From assembly GCF_026213295.1 (NCBI RefSeq), contig NC_079422.1, positions 2,566,573-2,630,572 of the forward strand: a stretch of 64,000 bases of DNA, in the 5' to 3' direction. This DNA comes from Gadus chalcogrammus. Its lineage: Eukaryota; Chordata; Actinopteri; Gadiformes; Gadidae. Each line of letters starts with the position of its first letter. Within the stretch, counting starts at the first letter, position 1. The notes under the pieces are model-generated. The model saw nothing but the letters and a program-made list of their open reading frames with translations. It was not told the origin of the DNA and did not search any database. Shown in pieces: positions 12,375 through 23,902 of the stretch. The translations under genes and the position numbers were made by a program.

Positions 12375-15300
12375 GTGGAAAATAAATTATACTTTTGTGC
12401 AGAATCCTCTCTTTCTGGGGAGGGGGAGAATGGCAACTCTATTGCCTTCTTTTATGTGGTAGCTCCATCGGCCACTGCACTGTTCCCTACACAGGCCCCT
12501 TTGGAGGACTCAGACTTGATGCTGAGGGCAGTTCAGGAGTCTCACCTGGAGGAGCACATAAAACCTCAGTTACACAATCTGTTATGTAACAATGTTGATG
12601 TGTGTACAACCAAAGTAGGACGTACTGAGATATTGAAGCATCAAATCTTTCTCACCAATCCTGTACCAATTCGACAGAAACCCTATCGAGTCTCCCCTCC
12701 TAAACAAAAGGTGATGAAGGAACTCATCGAGGACATGCTACAAGATGACGTCATTGAACCTTCTTGATCTGCATGGGCCTCGCCTGTAGTCCTGATTCCC
12801 AAAAAAGACGGGAAACCACGGTTTTGTGTTGATTACCGAAAAGTGAATGTTAACACAGTCACTGATGCTTATCCCATTCCCACAATCAAAGAGATATTGG
12901 ATAGCCTCTCGGGTGCTGTTGTTTTCTCTTCAATAGACCTAAATAGTGGCTACTGGCAAGTGGAGATGGATCCAGAGGTGAGGGAAATCACAGCCTTTAT
13001 ATGCCCTCATGGACTGTTTCAATTTAAAGTCATGCCATTTGGACTTAAGACTGCTCCTGCCACCTTCCAGAGGCTCATGGAGAGAGCCGAAGGGAATCAT
13101 CTGCTTTGTCTACTTGGATGACATTATCATCTTCTCTCCGTCCTGGGAACAGCATTCTTATGATGTCCAAGCTGTCCTGGACAAACTCAGAAACGCAGTC
13201 CTCTCTGTGAATATGAAGAAAAGTAAACTGTTCAGAACCTCTTTGAAATTCCTGGGCCATCTTGTCTCTGCTACAGGAGTCCATGTTGACCCAGACAAGA
13301 TTGAGGCTGTGCAGAACTACCCTGCACCCACCAACTTGAAAGCCCTACAAAGGTTCCTGGGCATGGCTGGGTGGTATCACAGATTCGTCCCCAACTTTTC
13401 CCAGATTGCTGAACCACTCAATGCCCTAAAGAAAAAAGGAGCAAAATACTGCTGGTCACCTGCATGCCAAACATCGTTTATTACCCTAAAAAAGCACCTG
13501 GTTGAACCACCTGTCCTGGGCCACCCAAGCTTCGATGCACCCTTTGTGGTATACACCGACGCCAGTGAGATTGGACTTGGGGCTGTGCTTGTCCAGAAAT
13601 CCCACCAAGGAACCGAGGAAGTCCTCGCCTTTGCCAGCCGCAGTCTAAACCCTGCAGAGAAAAACTATGCTGCCACTGAGCTAGAATGTTTGGCAGTGGT
13701 GTGGGCAGTGGAGAAGTGGAGAACTTACCTGGAAGGTAGACTATTCACAGTGGTTACAGATCATCCCTCTCTACTATGGGTGTTCAAAACCACCAAACCC
13801 AGCACCAGACTCATCAGGTGGGCACTCCGGCTTCAAGAATTCTCCTTCACTGTTGAATACCGAAAGGGAAAGTACAACACTGTACCGGATGCCCTCTCCC
13901 GAGCTCCTACAGAATCCATCCATACAACCGCACCGGTGTGTGCTACCATCGCATCTTTCCCTCCAAAACCATCAAAAGAGCTTCCTATCTCAATTGAGGC
14001 CCTGTGGAAGACCCAACAGGAAGATCCAGAATGTCAGGTTCTATATCAAAAAGTAGGAGAAACCGGACAAGTCATTAATTCAAACCCTTCCTACATCATT
14101 CTGGATCAGGGATGGGCAACTTTCATGATAAAGAGGGCCACATTTTTCATCATAACCATCGGAGGGCCACATGACTGCACACTTCAACTAAACGTGAGCT
14201 GAGAGAAGCTACACAATTTTGAATTTGGTAGATATGATTTCCTGTATTCTGGTGCATTTTGGGGATGGCCACTACCTAAAAAATCTTCCAGAATCATAAC
14301 CTATGTACGATATGGTAATTGAACCAACATACATTCATTTCATGTTTTCCATGCTCAAACAGCCACATGAATGGTCAGTATTCTTATCAGTGCAAAGGGC
14401 TCACATACATCATCATTCAATGAAGTCAAAAAACTGAAAAACCCAACATTAAGTGCAACAACTCAATGAACTCAAACCCAACAAGCAGTTGTAGTAGTTG
14501 TAGTGGCGACTTAAGTGGATATCTTTAATGACTGATATCGCTTCTAAGCAAACTAGACGCATGGGTTTGCCTTCGAATTCTATGAATTCTTCTCATCTTT
14601 CTTGACCGAGTTTTCTGTAACTCGAATTATTATTATTATTCTTTTTTTTATTTCTTTTTTTATTATGTGCGGGCCTGACTGAGTGAGGATGCGGGCCGCA
14701 CTGAGTGAGGATGCGGGCCGCCAGTTGCCCATCCCTGTTCTGGATGATCTCCTCTACCGTCTCGTCCCCCTCCCATACAAAACCATCTACCAACTCTACA
14801 TACCTCCTAGCTTCCGCTCACACTTACTAGACTACTTCCACCAAGATCCTCTCTCTGGACATCTTGGCAGGCACAAAACCTACCGAAGACTACAACATCT
14901 TGTCTACTGGCCAAAGATGAGCTGGGATGTCAGAGAACATGTAAAAAACTGTTACACATGTCAACTTTACAAACCAGAAAACAAAAAACTTGCAGGAAAA
15001 CTCCAACAAACCCAAACTCACCACCCCTGGGAGATGCTGGGAGTGGATTTGATGGGCCCCTTTCCCAAAAGCTCCAACCAAAACGTCTATCTCCTTGTGT
15101 TTGTAGATTATTTCTCACGGTGGGTTGAATTGTTCCCCATCCGAAATGCCACTGCTGAAACCATCTCTCAAAGACATCTTGACCAGGTGGGGCATTCCTG
15201 ACTACATCCTGTCGGACCAGGGAACACAGTTTGTTTCATCAGTATTCCAAACTGTATGCAGGACCTGGAATGTGGGACACAAGTTAACATCTGCATACCA

Positions 15301-15970
15301 TCCGCAAACTAACCTTACAGAGAGGGTGAACCGTACCCTAAAATCCATGATAGCATCCTATGTTGGTGACAATCAAAAACATTCGGACAAGAACCTGTCG
15401 GAGTTCCGGTTCGCGATTAACTCTGCAGTCCAGGAGTCAACAGGCGTTTCTCCTGCAGAGCTTAATCTTGGTCGCTCCCTCAGAGGACCTCTTGATGCAA
15501 TGTTGCAACCTCAGGAAACTGCTCCTGACACCCCTCCATACACCAAAATAACACAGCTCAAAGATCTGTGTTCCTTTGTTGAAAAAAATCTGGACTCTGC
15601 TCGTCAACGGCAGAAAATAAACTATGACAAACACCGACGTGACCTTGAGTTTCAGGAACAGGACAGAGTCTGGTTGAGAGCCCATCCTCTCTCCAAGGCT
15701 GAAAAATCATTTGCCGCCAAGTTAGCCCCAAAATGGCAAGGTCCATATCGGGTAGTGGAACAAGTTGGGCCGGTGAACTATAAAGTTGTTTTAGAAAATT
15801 CAGGCAAAGACTTAAAAGTTGTACACATTTCCCGTCTCAAACCTTGCTACCCGACTGCTCAGGACCTACAGGAGCAGGAGAAAAAACACCTTCTAGAAAT
15901 CTTCAATGAGGAGTCGGATGAAGAGGACTTCCTTGGGTTCGCAGACACCTCCGGTTCTACTACAGAATAA
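12375..15970 (+). pseudogene. GypA pol: RT, RNase H, integrase, broken
   Basis: Ty3/gypsy pol, split by a MITE at 14107-14737. [22 protein letters not shown], then after a frameshift near 13080-13110 the YLDD box ([11 protein letters not shown]). RNase H: VVYTDASEIGLGAVLVQKS. Integrase after the MITE: an HHCC finger (HLGRHKTYRRL ... NCYTCQ), D in GVDLMGPF, D in LSDQGTQF, E in LTERVNRTLK, and a GPY-type end. Breaks: a TGA at about 12764-12766 before the RT, frameshifts near 13090 and 15170, and the MITE. Gag and protease are absent. The integrase runs to TAA at 15968-15970, close to the polypurine tract. No env was seen. Confidence 0.9.
14107..14737. mobile_element. 631-bp non-autonomous hAT element (MITE)
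   Basis: Ends CAGGGATGGGCAACT and AGTTGCCCATCCCTG form perfect 15-bp inverted termini. An exact 8-bp duplication, TTCTGGAT, flanks it at 14099-14106 and 14738-14745, as expected for hAT. Removing it with one TSD copy joins the GypA pol frame (IILD then DLLYRL). No transposase inside; the right end has a short GTGAGGATGCGGGCCGC tandem repeat. Confidence 0.95.
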
Positions 15971-16058
15971 ACTAGGAGGTGATTCTGTGTAAAACGCACA
16001 CTAAGTAGGACAACTACTGCGCCTTACCTTTGGTTGGCTTCTGCTAAGGGGGGAGGAG

Positions 16059-16229
16059 TGTAGCGGCCGCGTTGTCAGAATCACACATTGCTACACCCCT
16101 TTCCAGTAAAACACACCTCCATTCAAGGCTTCCTCCGTCATCCACCCCCATTCATCTCCTACTCCAAAGGAAATAAACCGCCCACCGATTTCCGCACATT
16201 TTAAAAAATCCGTCCTCCAGGCAGGAAAG
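16059..16229 (+). mobile_element. GypA 3' LTR, first part
   Basis: Starts TGTAGCGGCCGCG right after the purine tract at 16046-16058. The LTR resumes at 26488 after FB1 and again at 28437 after the Harbinger element, ending CCGCTACA at 28831. Confidence 0.7.
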
Positions 16230-16568
16230 TATGGAGTCAGTTTCCTGCCATAATTCAAACCTGAAAAAAAAAGTTTCAAAGGCTTGTAAGTCTGGGTTTG
16301 AAAACTCAACACCTTGTAAAAAAGGTTTTGCAACACTGAAAAAAGAGATTATAACCTGAAAAAAACTAAAACTAAAATTCAAACATCTGTAAACATGATC
16401 TTGTGTTCTATTTTATCTTCTTCATCATTTTCACCAACACATTTTCAAAGTTCAAACAATTTCACCAGCGCATTTGCAGAGTTTCAAATCTGGAACTATT
16501 CTAACAGTGTATTTCATTTTTGCCCGGTTTTGAAACCTTGTAAATGGGATTCTGCAAACAGGTGTTCA

Positions 16569-17506
16569 TGTAACCGATGTCTTTCTGCGTTGTGTCTTGT
16601 ATCTTCCAGTGAGGCACACACAGGAGTCGAGTACTAGAGGTTTATTCTTTCCAAAGGAGACAAAACAACACGGGCGTCACACACAATCCGGGATATCACT
16701 CTCCACTCAGCTCCGTGCATCAGCGCTCACTCACGCTAGACACATATATCCTGTGACTTTCAATAAATACATGTAAGGAATAAATTATAAAAATGTAAAC
16801 AAAGCATAAAATGATCTCAAATAAATTAATTAAATAAAAAGACAGTATATTAAATATATACACTAATAAAGGAAATAAAATATAATAGAGAATTGTCATT
16901 TTCCTCACACTCATTTTACATATTTTACCATAAACAAAGACACATAACAGGCATACCTTTCCAAAGGAGACAAAACAACACGGGCGTCACACACAATCCG
17001 GGATATCACTCTCCACTCTACAAAACAAAGGAAGCAAACAATTGACCACACATACCGGATAAAACAACCGCATTTGAAATATCAAGGCGGGAAAAAACTA
17101 AGCTACCACCGGCTCAAGCTAGGTTACGAGTTAATCAAAATCCACCCTTCCAACAGTTCAATTAAATTGTCTAAAGCACCAGAGTTTCTCCCGCGTGCCT
17201 AAAAGCACGTCACAAAGCAGTGTGAACCACCACAGCCGTTCAAGGGCAACAAACAAGGGGTTAACATAAAAATCTAACGGAGAGAGACACAAACGGAACT
17301 CACCAGCTCCGTGCATCAGCGCTCACTGACGCTAGACACACAGGTGCAACGCCAAACCACTCCCCCGGGAAACAAAAGGCATGCCATACGGAACAACGAA
17401 ATCAACTTACAACTAGGAACCAATATTTGGTGGAGTTCACAATAAAAAAGGTATGAACAATGATAAAAAAATAACACAAAATAAAATTAAATTTAGCTCG
17501 GCTACA
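16569..17506 (-). repeat. Gyp2 3' LTR
   Basis: 938 bp; on the minus strand it starts TGTAGCCGAGCTAAA and ends CATCGGTTACA. It contains a partial internal direct repeat (CTTTCCAAAGGAGACAAAAC at 16647 and near 16959). Confidence 0.95.
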
Positions 17507-17826
17507 TACTCCCCTCTGAACTTCACCAAAATACCTTAAGACTTTAGCAGAACACTCCAATACATTCACGTTATGCAACTCATTAGTTACTCATATTACT
17601 GAGAAAATGGCCGAGGAGGGCTGCGCAACCCTCCAGGGTACACTTGCAAAAAAGGGTGCCTTTTACACCACCTTACACATTACTTCATAAAGGTAATACT
17701 TAAATATACCTTTCAAAAGACAAGGAGTACCTAATATTTATCACTGCTACTCTAACACATTTTCAACCCAAACACTGGATTAAAGAATTGTCTCAAGGTA
17801 CTTGATGGCTTACAGAGGTTCATCAC

Positions 17827-20800
17827 TCAAGCTAGTATTTTCCTCTGGGTCATGTTCTGAATGAGTCTATCTACAGGTTTCACCAGCCTACCCACCCTTG
17901 TTCTAATACGGGAGACAACACTGATCACAGTGCTTGGGGGGTCATTGCTACAGCCTGTTTCATCGACCACACTTGACACACTCATTGACCTCCGGCTAAC
18001 ACTTTCCCGCAGGTCAATGTCTCCAAGCTCTTCATCATCGTCAAGACATGTTTGGACAACAGAAGCACTATCCAGAACCCAACTGGATGTCCTGTCTTCT
18101 GTGACATCACCTGTCACCACATCTGACACGCGGCTTTGTGTCTCGTCATGAATCGACTCAGATGACTCAGTGAACGATGCGTCAACATCCTCTTCATCTT
18201 CCACCTCAAGTGGAAGAAAGTTTGCGCACAGGAGGCGATTGCGATGCACAACCTTTTCACGGCCACTGCTTGTATTCCTTATCCGATAGGTATGACACCT
18301 AGGATCTCTTGAGACCACCATGTACGGGACAGACTCCCATTTGTCAGACAATTTCTTGCGTCCCCTTTCACATTTGTTTGACAAGAGTACTTGGTCTCCC
18401 TCAGCGATGTCATGACCTTTGGTCCTCTTGTTGTACAGTTCAGTTTGGTGTTGCTGACTGGTGACAGCATTGGCCTGAGCAGATGATAATGCCTCTTTTA
18501 ACTCCTCCCTCAGTTTAAGGACATATTTATCATAGTCAGCGATGTCACAGTCCCTCTCCACATTGTGGAACATCACGTCAACTGGGAGTCTGGGGATCCT
18601 CCCATACATTAGATAGAACGGGGCGTAGCCTGTTGACTCGTGGGCAGTGCAGTTGTAGGCGAAAGTCAACGTCTGCAACATCTGGGGCCATTTTTGCTTG
18701 GCTCTTGGAGGGAGAGCTCTGATCATGCTTCCCAATGTCCGGTTGAAGCGTTCAACCACACCGTTTCCCATGGGATGATAAGCCGTTGTCCTCGACTTCT
18801 TTACACCAGAAATCAGCAGTAACTCTCGGATCAACTGGCTCTCGAAGTTGGCTCCTTGGTCGGAGTGAATTCTCTCTGGGAAGCCGTAGACACAGAAGTA
18901 TCGATCCCAGAGCTGACGGGCAACCTGCTTTGCTGACTGATCGTGACATGGAAAAGCGTGAGCCATTTTTGTGAAATGGTCAGTGATGACCAGGACATCG
19001 ACAGTTTTTCCATTTGGGATTTCGGCTGACCAAAAGTCAATGCAGACCATCTCGAGAGGGCTTGTTGTTTTGATGCTCTCGAGAGGCGCTCTCCCTTCAG
19101 GTTCGGGTGTCTTGCTTACCACACAGCGCTTGCATGACTTGACATATTCACGGACATCTCGTTCCATGTCAATCCAGAAGAACCTCTGCCTCGCAAGATA
19201 TAGAGTCCTATGCTGTCCCTGGTGCCCAGCCTCATCATGGACACCCTGCAGAGCCTGCTTGGTCAGTGATGCAGCCACGACATACTGGTAACGCCTTCTC
19301 CCAGTTAGTGAGTCTTTGATCACTCTATACAGGATACCATCCAACATCTTGAGCTTTTCCCACTGCTTTAGAGTTTTCTGGACTTTGAGAGGCTCTTTGA
19401 CTCTTTCTCGCCTCGATGGTCTACTACCACGTGACACGTAGTGTATGACTCTTGCCAGTATAGTGTCTTCCTGTTGCTTGTCTTGGAGCTCTTTAAGGGA
19501 GAAGACAGGTAAGGCACTTTCACCTGGTGGAACGAGCTTATGCACATTGTTTGCCAGCCAGGAGATCACTCGTCCTTTGGGTCCCTCAACCCACTCAACT
19601 TGACCATCCAGGACGGCTGTCACTTCTTCACTGCTCATTGAACTGCATGCCACTTCAGATCCACCCATTTTGACCTCTTGGCAGTTGGTGCTCAGCCGAA
19701 ACACATCCTGTATCCTGTCATCTCGGATCTGCTGCGCTTCTTCCAGCAGAGCTCCATACGGCTCTGCTATAAGTCTCTCGCTGACCCGTGGCTTGACAAA
19801 GGGTTGTCTACTCAAGGCATCCGCGACGATGTTCTTGCTGCCTGGGATATATTGGATACTGAAGTCGTATGGAGCCAGCTTCGACACCCACCGCTGTTCA
19901 CAAGCATCCAACTTTGGCTTTGTGAGGATGTAGGTTAACGGGTTATTGTCGGTCCAGACGGTGAAGGAATGTCCCTTTAACCAATGGCTGAATTTATCAC
20001 ACACAGACCATTTGAGAGCGAGGAACTCCAACCGATGAGCTGGATACTTCATTTGAGGGCGAGTCAGAGCCTTGCTTGCGAAGGCTATGGGACGTGCCTT
20101 GCTCCCTCCTTCGGGGACTTGAGAGAGTACAGCTCCCAATCCATCCAATGAAGCGTCGGTTGAGAGAATGAAAGGGCGTCCAAAGTCTGGATGAGCCAAC
20201 ACAACTGAGTTCAGTAGAGCAGCCTTTAGTTGGTTGAATGAGTTGCTCTGTTCTTGAGTCCAATCACCTGGGCTGAGCCTTTTGAAGTGAGAGGCCCGTT
20301 TTGCATTGGCCTTTCCAGTGGCAGCGGCGGTCAGGGAGAACAGGGGCTTTGCCATGCTGGAACAGTTTTGTATGAATCTCTGGTAATACATTACCATACC
20401 GAGGAAAGACTTGATCCTTTTTGCTGACGGTGTGACTCCATCCTCCATCATCAAATCCGCTTCACTCATGTCTGTGATGACTTGTATCTTTTCAGAATCA
20501 GTAGCAACTCCGTTCTCGTTAATGATGTGGCCCAAGAACCTGACGCTTCGCCTAAAAAAATGGCATTTCTTCGGTGCCAACTTAAGCCCATGTCCTCTCA
20601 ACCGCTTAAAGACCATTTCGAGTCTGTTCAGGGCTTCCTCTTCATTTGGGGCAAAGACCAAAACATCGTCAAGGTAGCACAGCAGGGTCAAGAAGTTTTG
20701 GTCTCCAAAGACACTCATCATGAGGCGCATGAAACTCGCCGGGCTGTTGCACAGGCCTTGGGGTAGTTGGTTGAACTCATGGAGGCCTACTGGTGTAGTG

Positions 20801-21027
20801 AAGGCAGTAAACTTCTTGTCCTGTTCATGCATGGGGACATTGTAGAACCCCGATGTCAAGTCCATGGCGCTGAATATGGTATTTCCCCCTAACGCAGCCA
20901 AACAGTCAGCTTGGTGGGGTACTGGGTGGGCATCCTTCACTGTGCGAGCATTAAGCCACCGGTAGTCCACACAGATGCGTAGCTCTCCATTTTTTTTTTC
21001 CAAACCAGTACTAATGGCGAAGCCCAC
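17827..21027 (-). CDS. Gyp2 pol: RT, RNase H, integrase
   Basis: One open frame of about 1066 codons. In order: RT (NGELRICVDYRWLN, YLDDVLVF catalytic box, FLGHIINENG), RNase H (STDASLDGLGAVLSQ, TDNNPLTYIL), integrase with an HHCC finger (HDEAGHQGQHRTL ... SCKRC), D in CIDFWSAEI, D in HSDQGANFES, E in VVERFNRTL, then a chromo/GPY-like end and an acidic serine-rich tail. The true start is not the Met: this frame continues the protease/RT frame that begins further right, through a shift in a 10-T run at 20990-20999. Apart from that shift it looks functional. Confidence 0.93.
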   Translation of the reverse strand: MGFAISTGLEKKNGELRICVDYRWLNARTVKDAHPVPHQADCLAALGGNTIFSAMDLTSGFYNVPMHEQDKKFTAFTTPVGLHEFNQLPQGLCNSPASFMRLMMSVFGDQNFLTLLCYLDDVLVFAPNEEEALNRLEMVFKRLRGHGLKLAPKKCHFFRRSVRFLGHIINENGVATDSEKIQVITDMSEADLMMEDGVTPSAKRIKSFLGMVMYYQRFIQNCSSMAKPLFSLTAAATGKANAKRASHFKRLSPGDWTQEQSNSFNQLKAALLNSVVLAHPDFGRPFILSTDASLDGLGAVLSQVPEGGSKARPIAFASKALTRPQMKYPAHRLEFLALKWSVCDKFSHWLKGHSFTVWTDNNPLTYILTKPKLDACEQRWVSKLAPYDFSIQYIPGSKNIVADALSRQPFVKPRVSERLIAEPYGALLEEAQQIRDDRIQDVFRLSTNCQEVKMGGSEVACSSMSSEEVTAVLDGQVEWVEGPKGRVISWLANNVHKLVPPGESALPVFSLKELQDKQQEDTILARVIHYVSRGSRPSRRERVKEPLKVQKTLKQWEKLKMLDGILYRVIKDSLTGRRRYQYVVAASLTKQALQGVHDEAGHQGQHRTLYLARQRFFWIDMERDVREYVKSCKRCVVSKTPEPEGRAPLESIKTTSPLEMVCIDFWSAEIPNGKTVDVLVITDHFTKMAHAFPCHDQSAKQVARQLWDRYFCVYGFPERIHSDQGANFESQLIRELLLISGVKKSRTTAYHPMGNGVVERFNRTLGSMIRALPPRAKQKWPQMLQTLTFAYNCTAHESTGYAPFYLMYGRIPRLPVDVMFHNVERDCDIADYDKYVLKLREELKEALSSAQANAVTSQQHQTELYNKRTKGHDIAEGDQVLLSNKCERGRKKLSDKWESVPYMVVSRDPRCHTYRIRNTSSGREKVVHRNRLLCANFLPLEVEDEEDVDASFTESSESIHDETQSRVSDVVTGDVTEDRTSSWVLDSASVVQTCLDDDEELGDIDLRESVSRRSMSVSSVVDETGCSNDPPSTVISVVSRIRTRVGRLVKPVDRLIQNMTQRKILA

Positions 21028-22289
21028 TCACTTGATGACTTGCGTATGATGTTCTTCTCTTCCATCTCAGAGAGGACTTCTCTTAGTTTCTGGTATTGGC
21101 TTGGTGGGACACGGCGGTATGCTAGACGGAAGGGGCGCTCATCAGTCAGATGAATCCGGTGGACAAAGTCTTTGGCCAGGCCACAGTCCAGCTTGTCCTT
21201 GGAGAACACATCTCCATGCCGCTGTATGAGTTCCACAAGCTGGTTCTTCCAATACAGGGACACTTCACAAGAGTTGATGTCTATATCGTTCAATCCAAGA
21301 CCGGCAAGCTTGTCCTGAAGGGTGGTAGTTACAGAGGTATCAGGGACATGGTCAGTGCTTACTCTTACGCTTTGGCCTTGTGCTTTTAGCTCTGTGTCGG
21401 TGACATGGTCCACTCCGAGCTCGAAGTCTTCAAGTGCCACACATGGTGAAACATCAGCTAACTTCATATTCCTCCTCAGTGTTACAGGCTTGTCACTTGG
21501 GTTCACGACCTTCACAGGAACCCACCTGTCTCCACTCATTGATGACACAGTTCTCCCTACCATGATGCTTTTCCGGTTTGAGTGGGACTTTGAAGGTTCC
21601 ACCAGTATGGTACTTCCCTCTGAGATAGGAGCCTTTCCAGGAAGCTTTCCCCACACTATGTGCTCCTGTTTGGGCATCAGCGTCACTGCATTGGTAAGTT
21701 TCACAGTCCCAATGACGTCTGGGATAGTGTCACCTTTCCATCTTGTTATGCCCGAGAGCATGCTCAAGAACTGTTCGATGCCTGGTTCACCAGTGGAGTC
21801 AGCTTTACTCATCACGCGCCAATAGCTGGGATTTTGCTTGAATTGGCGTAGCAGGTGTTTCAGCACATTGGTGCCTACTATCATTTGGTCACGCTGACCT
21901 GGCACGACTAATGTGGGCACGATTGCTTCTTGTCCATGGATTTTCAACTTTAACTGATGAATGCACTTGGGCCGCACATGCACACCACCACAACCCACCA
22001 GAAAGATGTCTTCGCTGGACTGAGCATTCTCTGAGAGCAACCCTGCCTTGTGGAGCTCCTCTTCTGCTTCTTCACTCATTGTACAAGCCATTGAGCCTGT
22101 GTCTAGCATTGCGTGCAGTGCAACTTGGTCATCAACCAGCACATCAGTGTAGAATAGATCATCTGCTTTCTCGAGCTTGTGTATATTCTGAAAAATCATG
22201 ACGCTGCCATTCGGTGCAGTCTTGCAGCTCTCTTCATATATTGAACGCGAGTCTTCTTCAGTTTTGAGGGTCTGACATAACACACTCAC
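20937..22289 (-). CDS. Gyp2 protease and N-terminal RT
   Basis: About 450 codons. A retropepsin active site (HAMLDTGSMACTMS) lies near residue 60, then the linker and the first RT motif (EKNIIRKSSSEWASPLVLVWKKK). The frame then runs through the A10 homopolymer (minus strand) into a stop at 20937; the RT continues in another frame from there. It is separated from gag by a stop at 22382 and about 90 bp, so expression would need a frameshift or readthrough. The first codon is probably not a true start. Confidence 0.88.
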   Translation of the reverse strand: MSVLCQTLKTEEDSRSIYEESCKTAPNGSVMIFQNIHKLEKADDLFYTDVLVDDQVALHAMLDTGSMACTMSEEAEEELHKAGLLSENAQSSEDIFLVGCGGVHVRPKCIHQLKLKIHGQEAIVPTLVVPGQRDQMIVGTNVLKHLLRQFKQNPSYWRVMSKADSTGEPGIEQFLSMLSGITRWKGDTIPDVIGTVKLTNAVTLMPKQEHIVWGKLPGKAPISEGSTILVEPSKSHSNRKSIMVGRTVSSMSGDRWVPVKVVNPSDKPVTLRRNMKLADVSPCVALEDFELGVDHVTDTELKAQGQSVRVSTDHVPDTSVTTTLQDKLAGLGLNDIDINSCEVSLYWKNQLVELIQRHGDVFSKDKLDCGLAKDFVHRIHLTDERPFRLAYRRVPPSQYQKLREVLSEMEEKNIIRKSSSEWASPLVLVWKKKMESYASVWTTGGLMLAQ

Positions 22290-22381
22290 ACTTTTCCCTC
22301 CGTAGTGTGAGCGACTTAGTTTCCCTGGTTAGGTGTGTGGTTCTCTGCTTGGGTTTGCCGTGGTACAGCTCGTGTGCAATC

Positions 22382-23668
22382 TCACCTTGCGTGGCCAGGT
22401 TCCAGGCACCCGAAGCACCTGTTCTCTTTCATGCAGTGTTCACGTGTGATGTGAGTCTTGTCACCACATACACGGCAAGAAGTGGGGCGTGTCCACGGGG
22501 TCGGCCGTTGGACAGGTGAAGCTGCTCTGGCCATGATGCCTTCCAGCATGCTCAGTACTCGTTCTAAGGCCCCTGCTTCTGAAGAGGTGACTGCACTCAC
22601 CTTTGGCTGTGTAGGAGGTTCTTGAACTCCAGCCCTCATTGCAGTCAGCTCTTCAACTACAGGTAAACAGGTAGTGGCAGCTGCTGTCACCATTTTGAAC
22701 TTCTCTGCTTTAATGGGCCTCCTCCTTGCCTGGTGCTCCCTCTGGTGTTCATCGATAGCCTCTTGCACTTCCACGGCTGACCATTTGCTGATAGGCTTAC
22801 ACCGGAACACACTGGAGAGTTCTGGGTTGGGGCAGTTCCTGATGAACATCATAGCAATTTGCGCTGACATGGTCTCCCTCTTTTCTCCACTTTTCCCCAG
22901 ATACCGGTCAGCATGCTCAGCTGCTGCATTGAGCCGGACCCAGTAATCTACTGGGTTCTCATTTGCATCGGGATGTGTAGAATAGAAATCAGCCATCGGT
23001 AAGCTGGACATGGGAGAATCACTGAAGTATCTTCTGAGTATGTCGTATACCACTTCAGGGTGTGTGTTGACATCGGCACTACTCTTCAGCCCCACTTTAA
23101 CGATACTCTTAGCTCGTCCCAAAAGGTGACTGAGGATTTCATCGGCCTGCTCTGAGGTTGGACAGTTATTTTTATGCAGGTAAGTATCCATCACCTCTAT
23201 CCACTCTTGTACTGTGTATTTGTCAGAGCCATCTCCTCTAAACATCACTGGTTCCTTGACAGCTGCTTTTACCATGATGTTTAGTCGAGACATATCAACT
23301 GGGGAAGGCATGGGCTCGAGTGGAGGGGAAGTCATGGGAGGTGGTGAATGGAGCCCCAGTGGCAAAGCGAATGGAATGGTGGAGTGGGGAGTCATGGGGG
23401 GTGGGCAATTGAGTTTGGGGGTACTTGTTTGGTTGGCTAATATGCGACTCACAACAGTGTTACCAATGTGGGTTCCCAGCTCCCCTAAGAGGTCACGCAG
23501 TTGTGCCAGAGTGTCATTATCAGCAGTGGCGGGAGTGGAAAACATCTGCCTTGCTACAGGCGTACCATTATCTATACTCTGAGGGCTGCTAATGCCTGGC
23601 GTCCTAGTTTGCTCTGCATTCCCTGGTTGCAAACACCCTCTACCCATCCCAAATCGTGTAAAATCCAT
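22382..23668 (-). CDS. Gyp2 gag
   Basis: 428 codons from a Met about 235 bp inside the 5' LTR, a fitting leader length. Retrotransposon gag core near residues 150-290 (EWIEVMDTYLHKNNCP ... YILRR-like segments, here VYDILRRYFSD). It ends in a cysteine-rich region (CRVCGDKTHITREHC, then ENRCFGCLEPGHAR); the second part looks like a zinc knuckle cut by the stop. Acts as the capsid/nucleocapsid protein of the particle. Confidence 0.88.
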   Translation of the reverse strand: MDFTRFGMGRGCLQPGNAEQTRTPGISSPQSIDNGTPVARQMFSTPATADNDTLAQLRDLLGELGTHIGNTVVSRILANQTSTPKLNCPPPMTPHSTIPFALPLGLHSPPPMTSPPLEPMPSPVDMSRLNIMVKAAVKEPVMFRGDGSDKYTVQEWIEVMDTYLHKNNCPTSEQADEILSHLLGRAKSIVKVGLKSSADVNTHPEVVYDILRRYFSDSPMSSLPMADFYSTHPDANENPVDYWVRLNAAAEHADRYLGKSGEKRETMSAQIAMMFIRNCPNPELSSVFRCKPISKWSAVEVQEAIDEHQREHQARRRPIKAEKFKMVTAAATTCLPVVEELTAMRAGVQEPPTQPKVSAVTSSEAGALERVLSMLEGIMARAASPVQRPTPWTRPTSCRVCGDKTHITREHCMKENRCFGCLEPGHAR

Positions 23669-23902
23669 TATAATTAAAACACAATGAATATGGTGGAATA
23701 TAACAGTCGAAATGTGATGTTAAAATAATATTTAACTGTACAGGGACACTGTATTTGAGGAAAAATAATAATAAATTGTGGAAAAACACAGCCACAAATA
23801 AACGGATCCTTCCTGCTTGCTGTACGATACGCTTACTTGCTCACAGCATAACCTCGGCGATCTGCAGCGGCTGATCTGAAGAATCCGGGTCACGCCACCA
23901 TT

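Noticed and set aside
17861..18151. Open frames opposite to Gyp2, copia and LINE genes
   Set aside because: They are antisense shadows with no family motifs.
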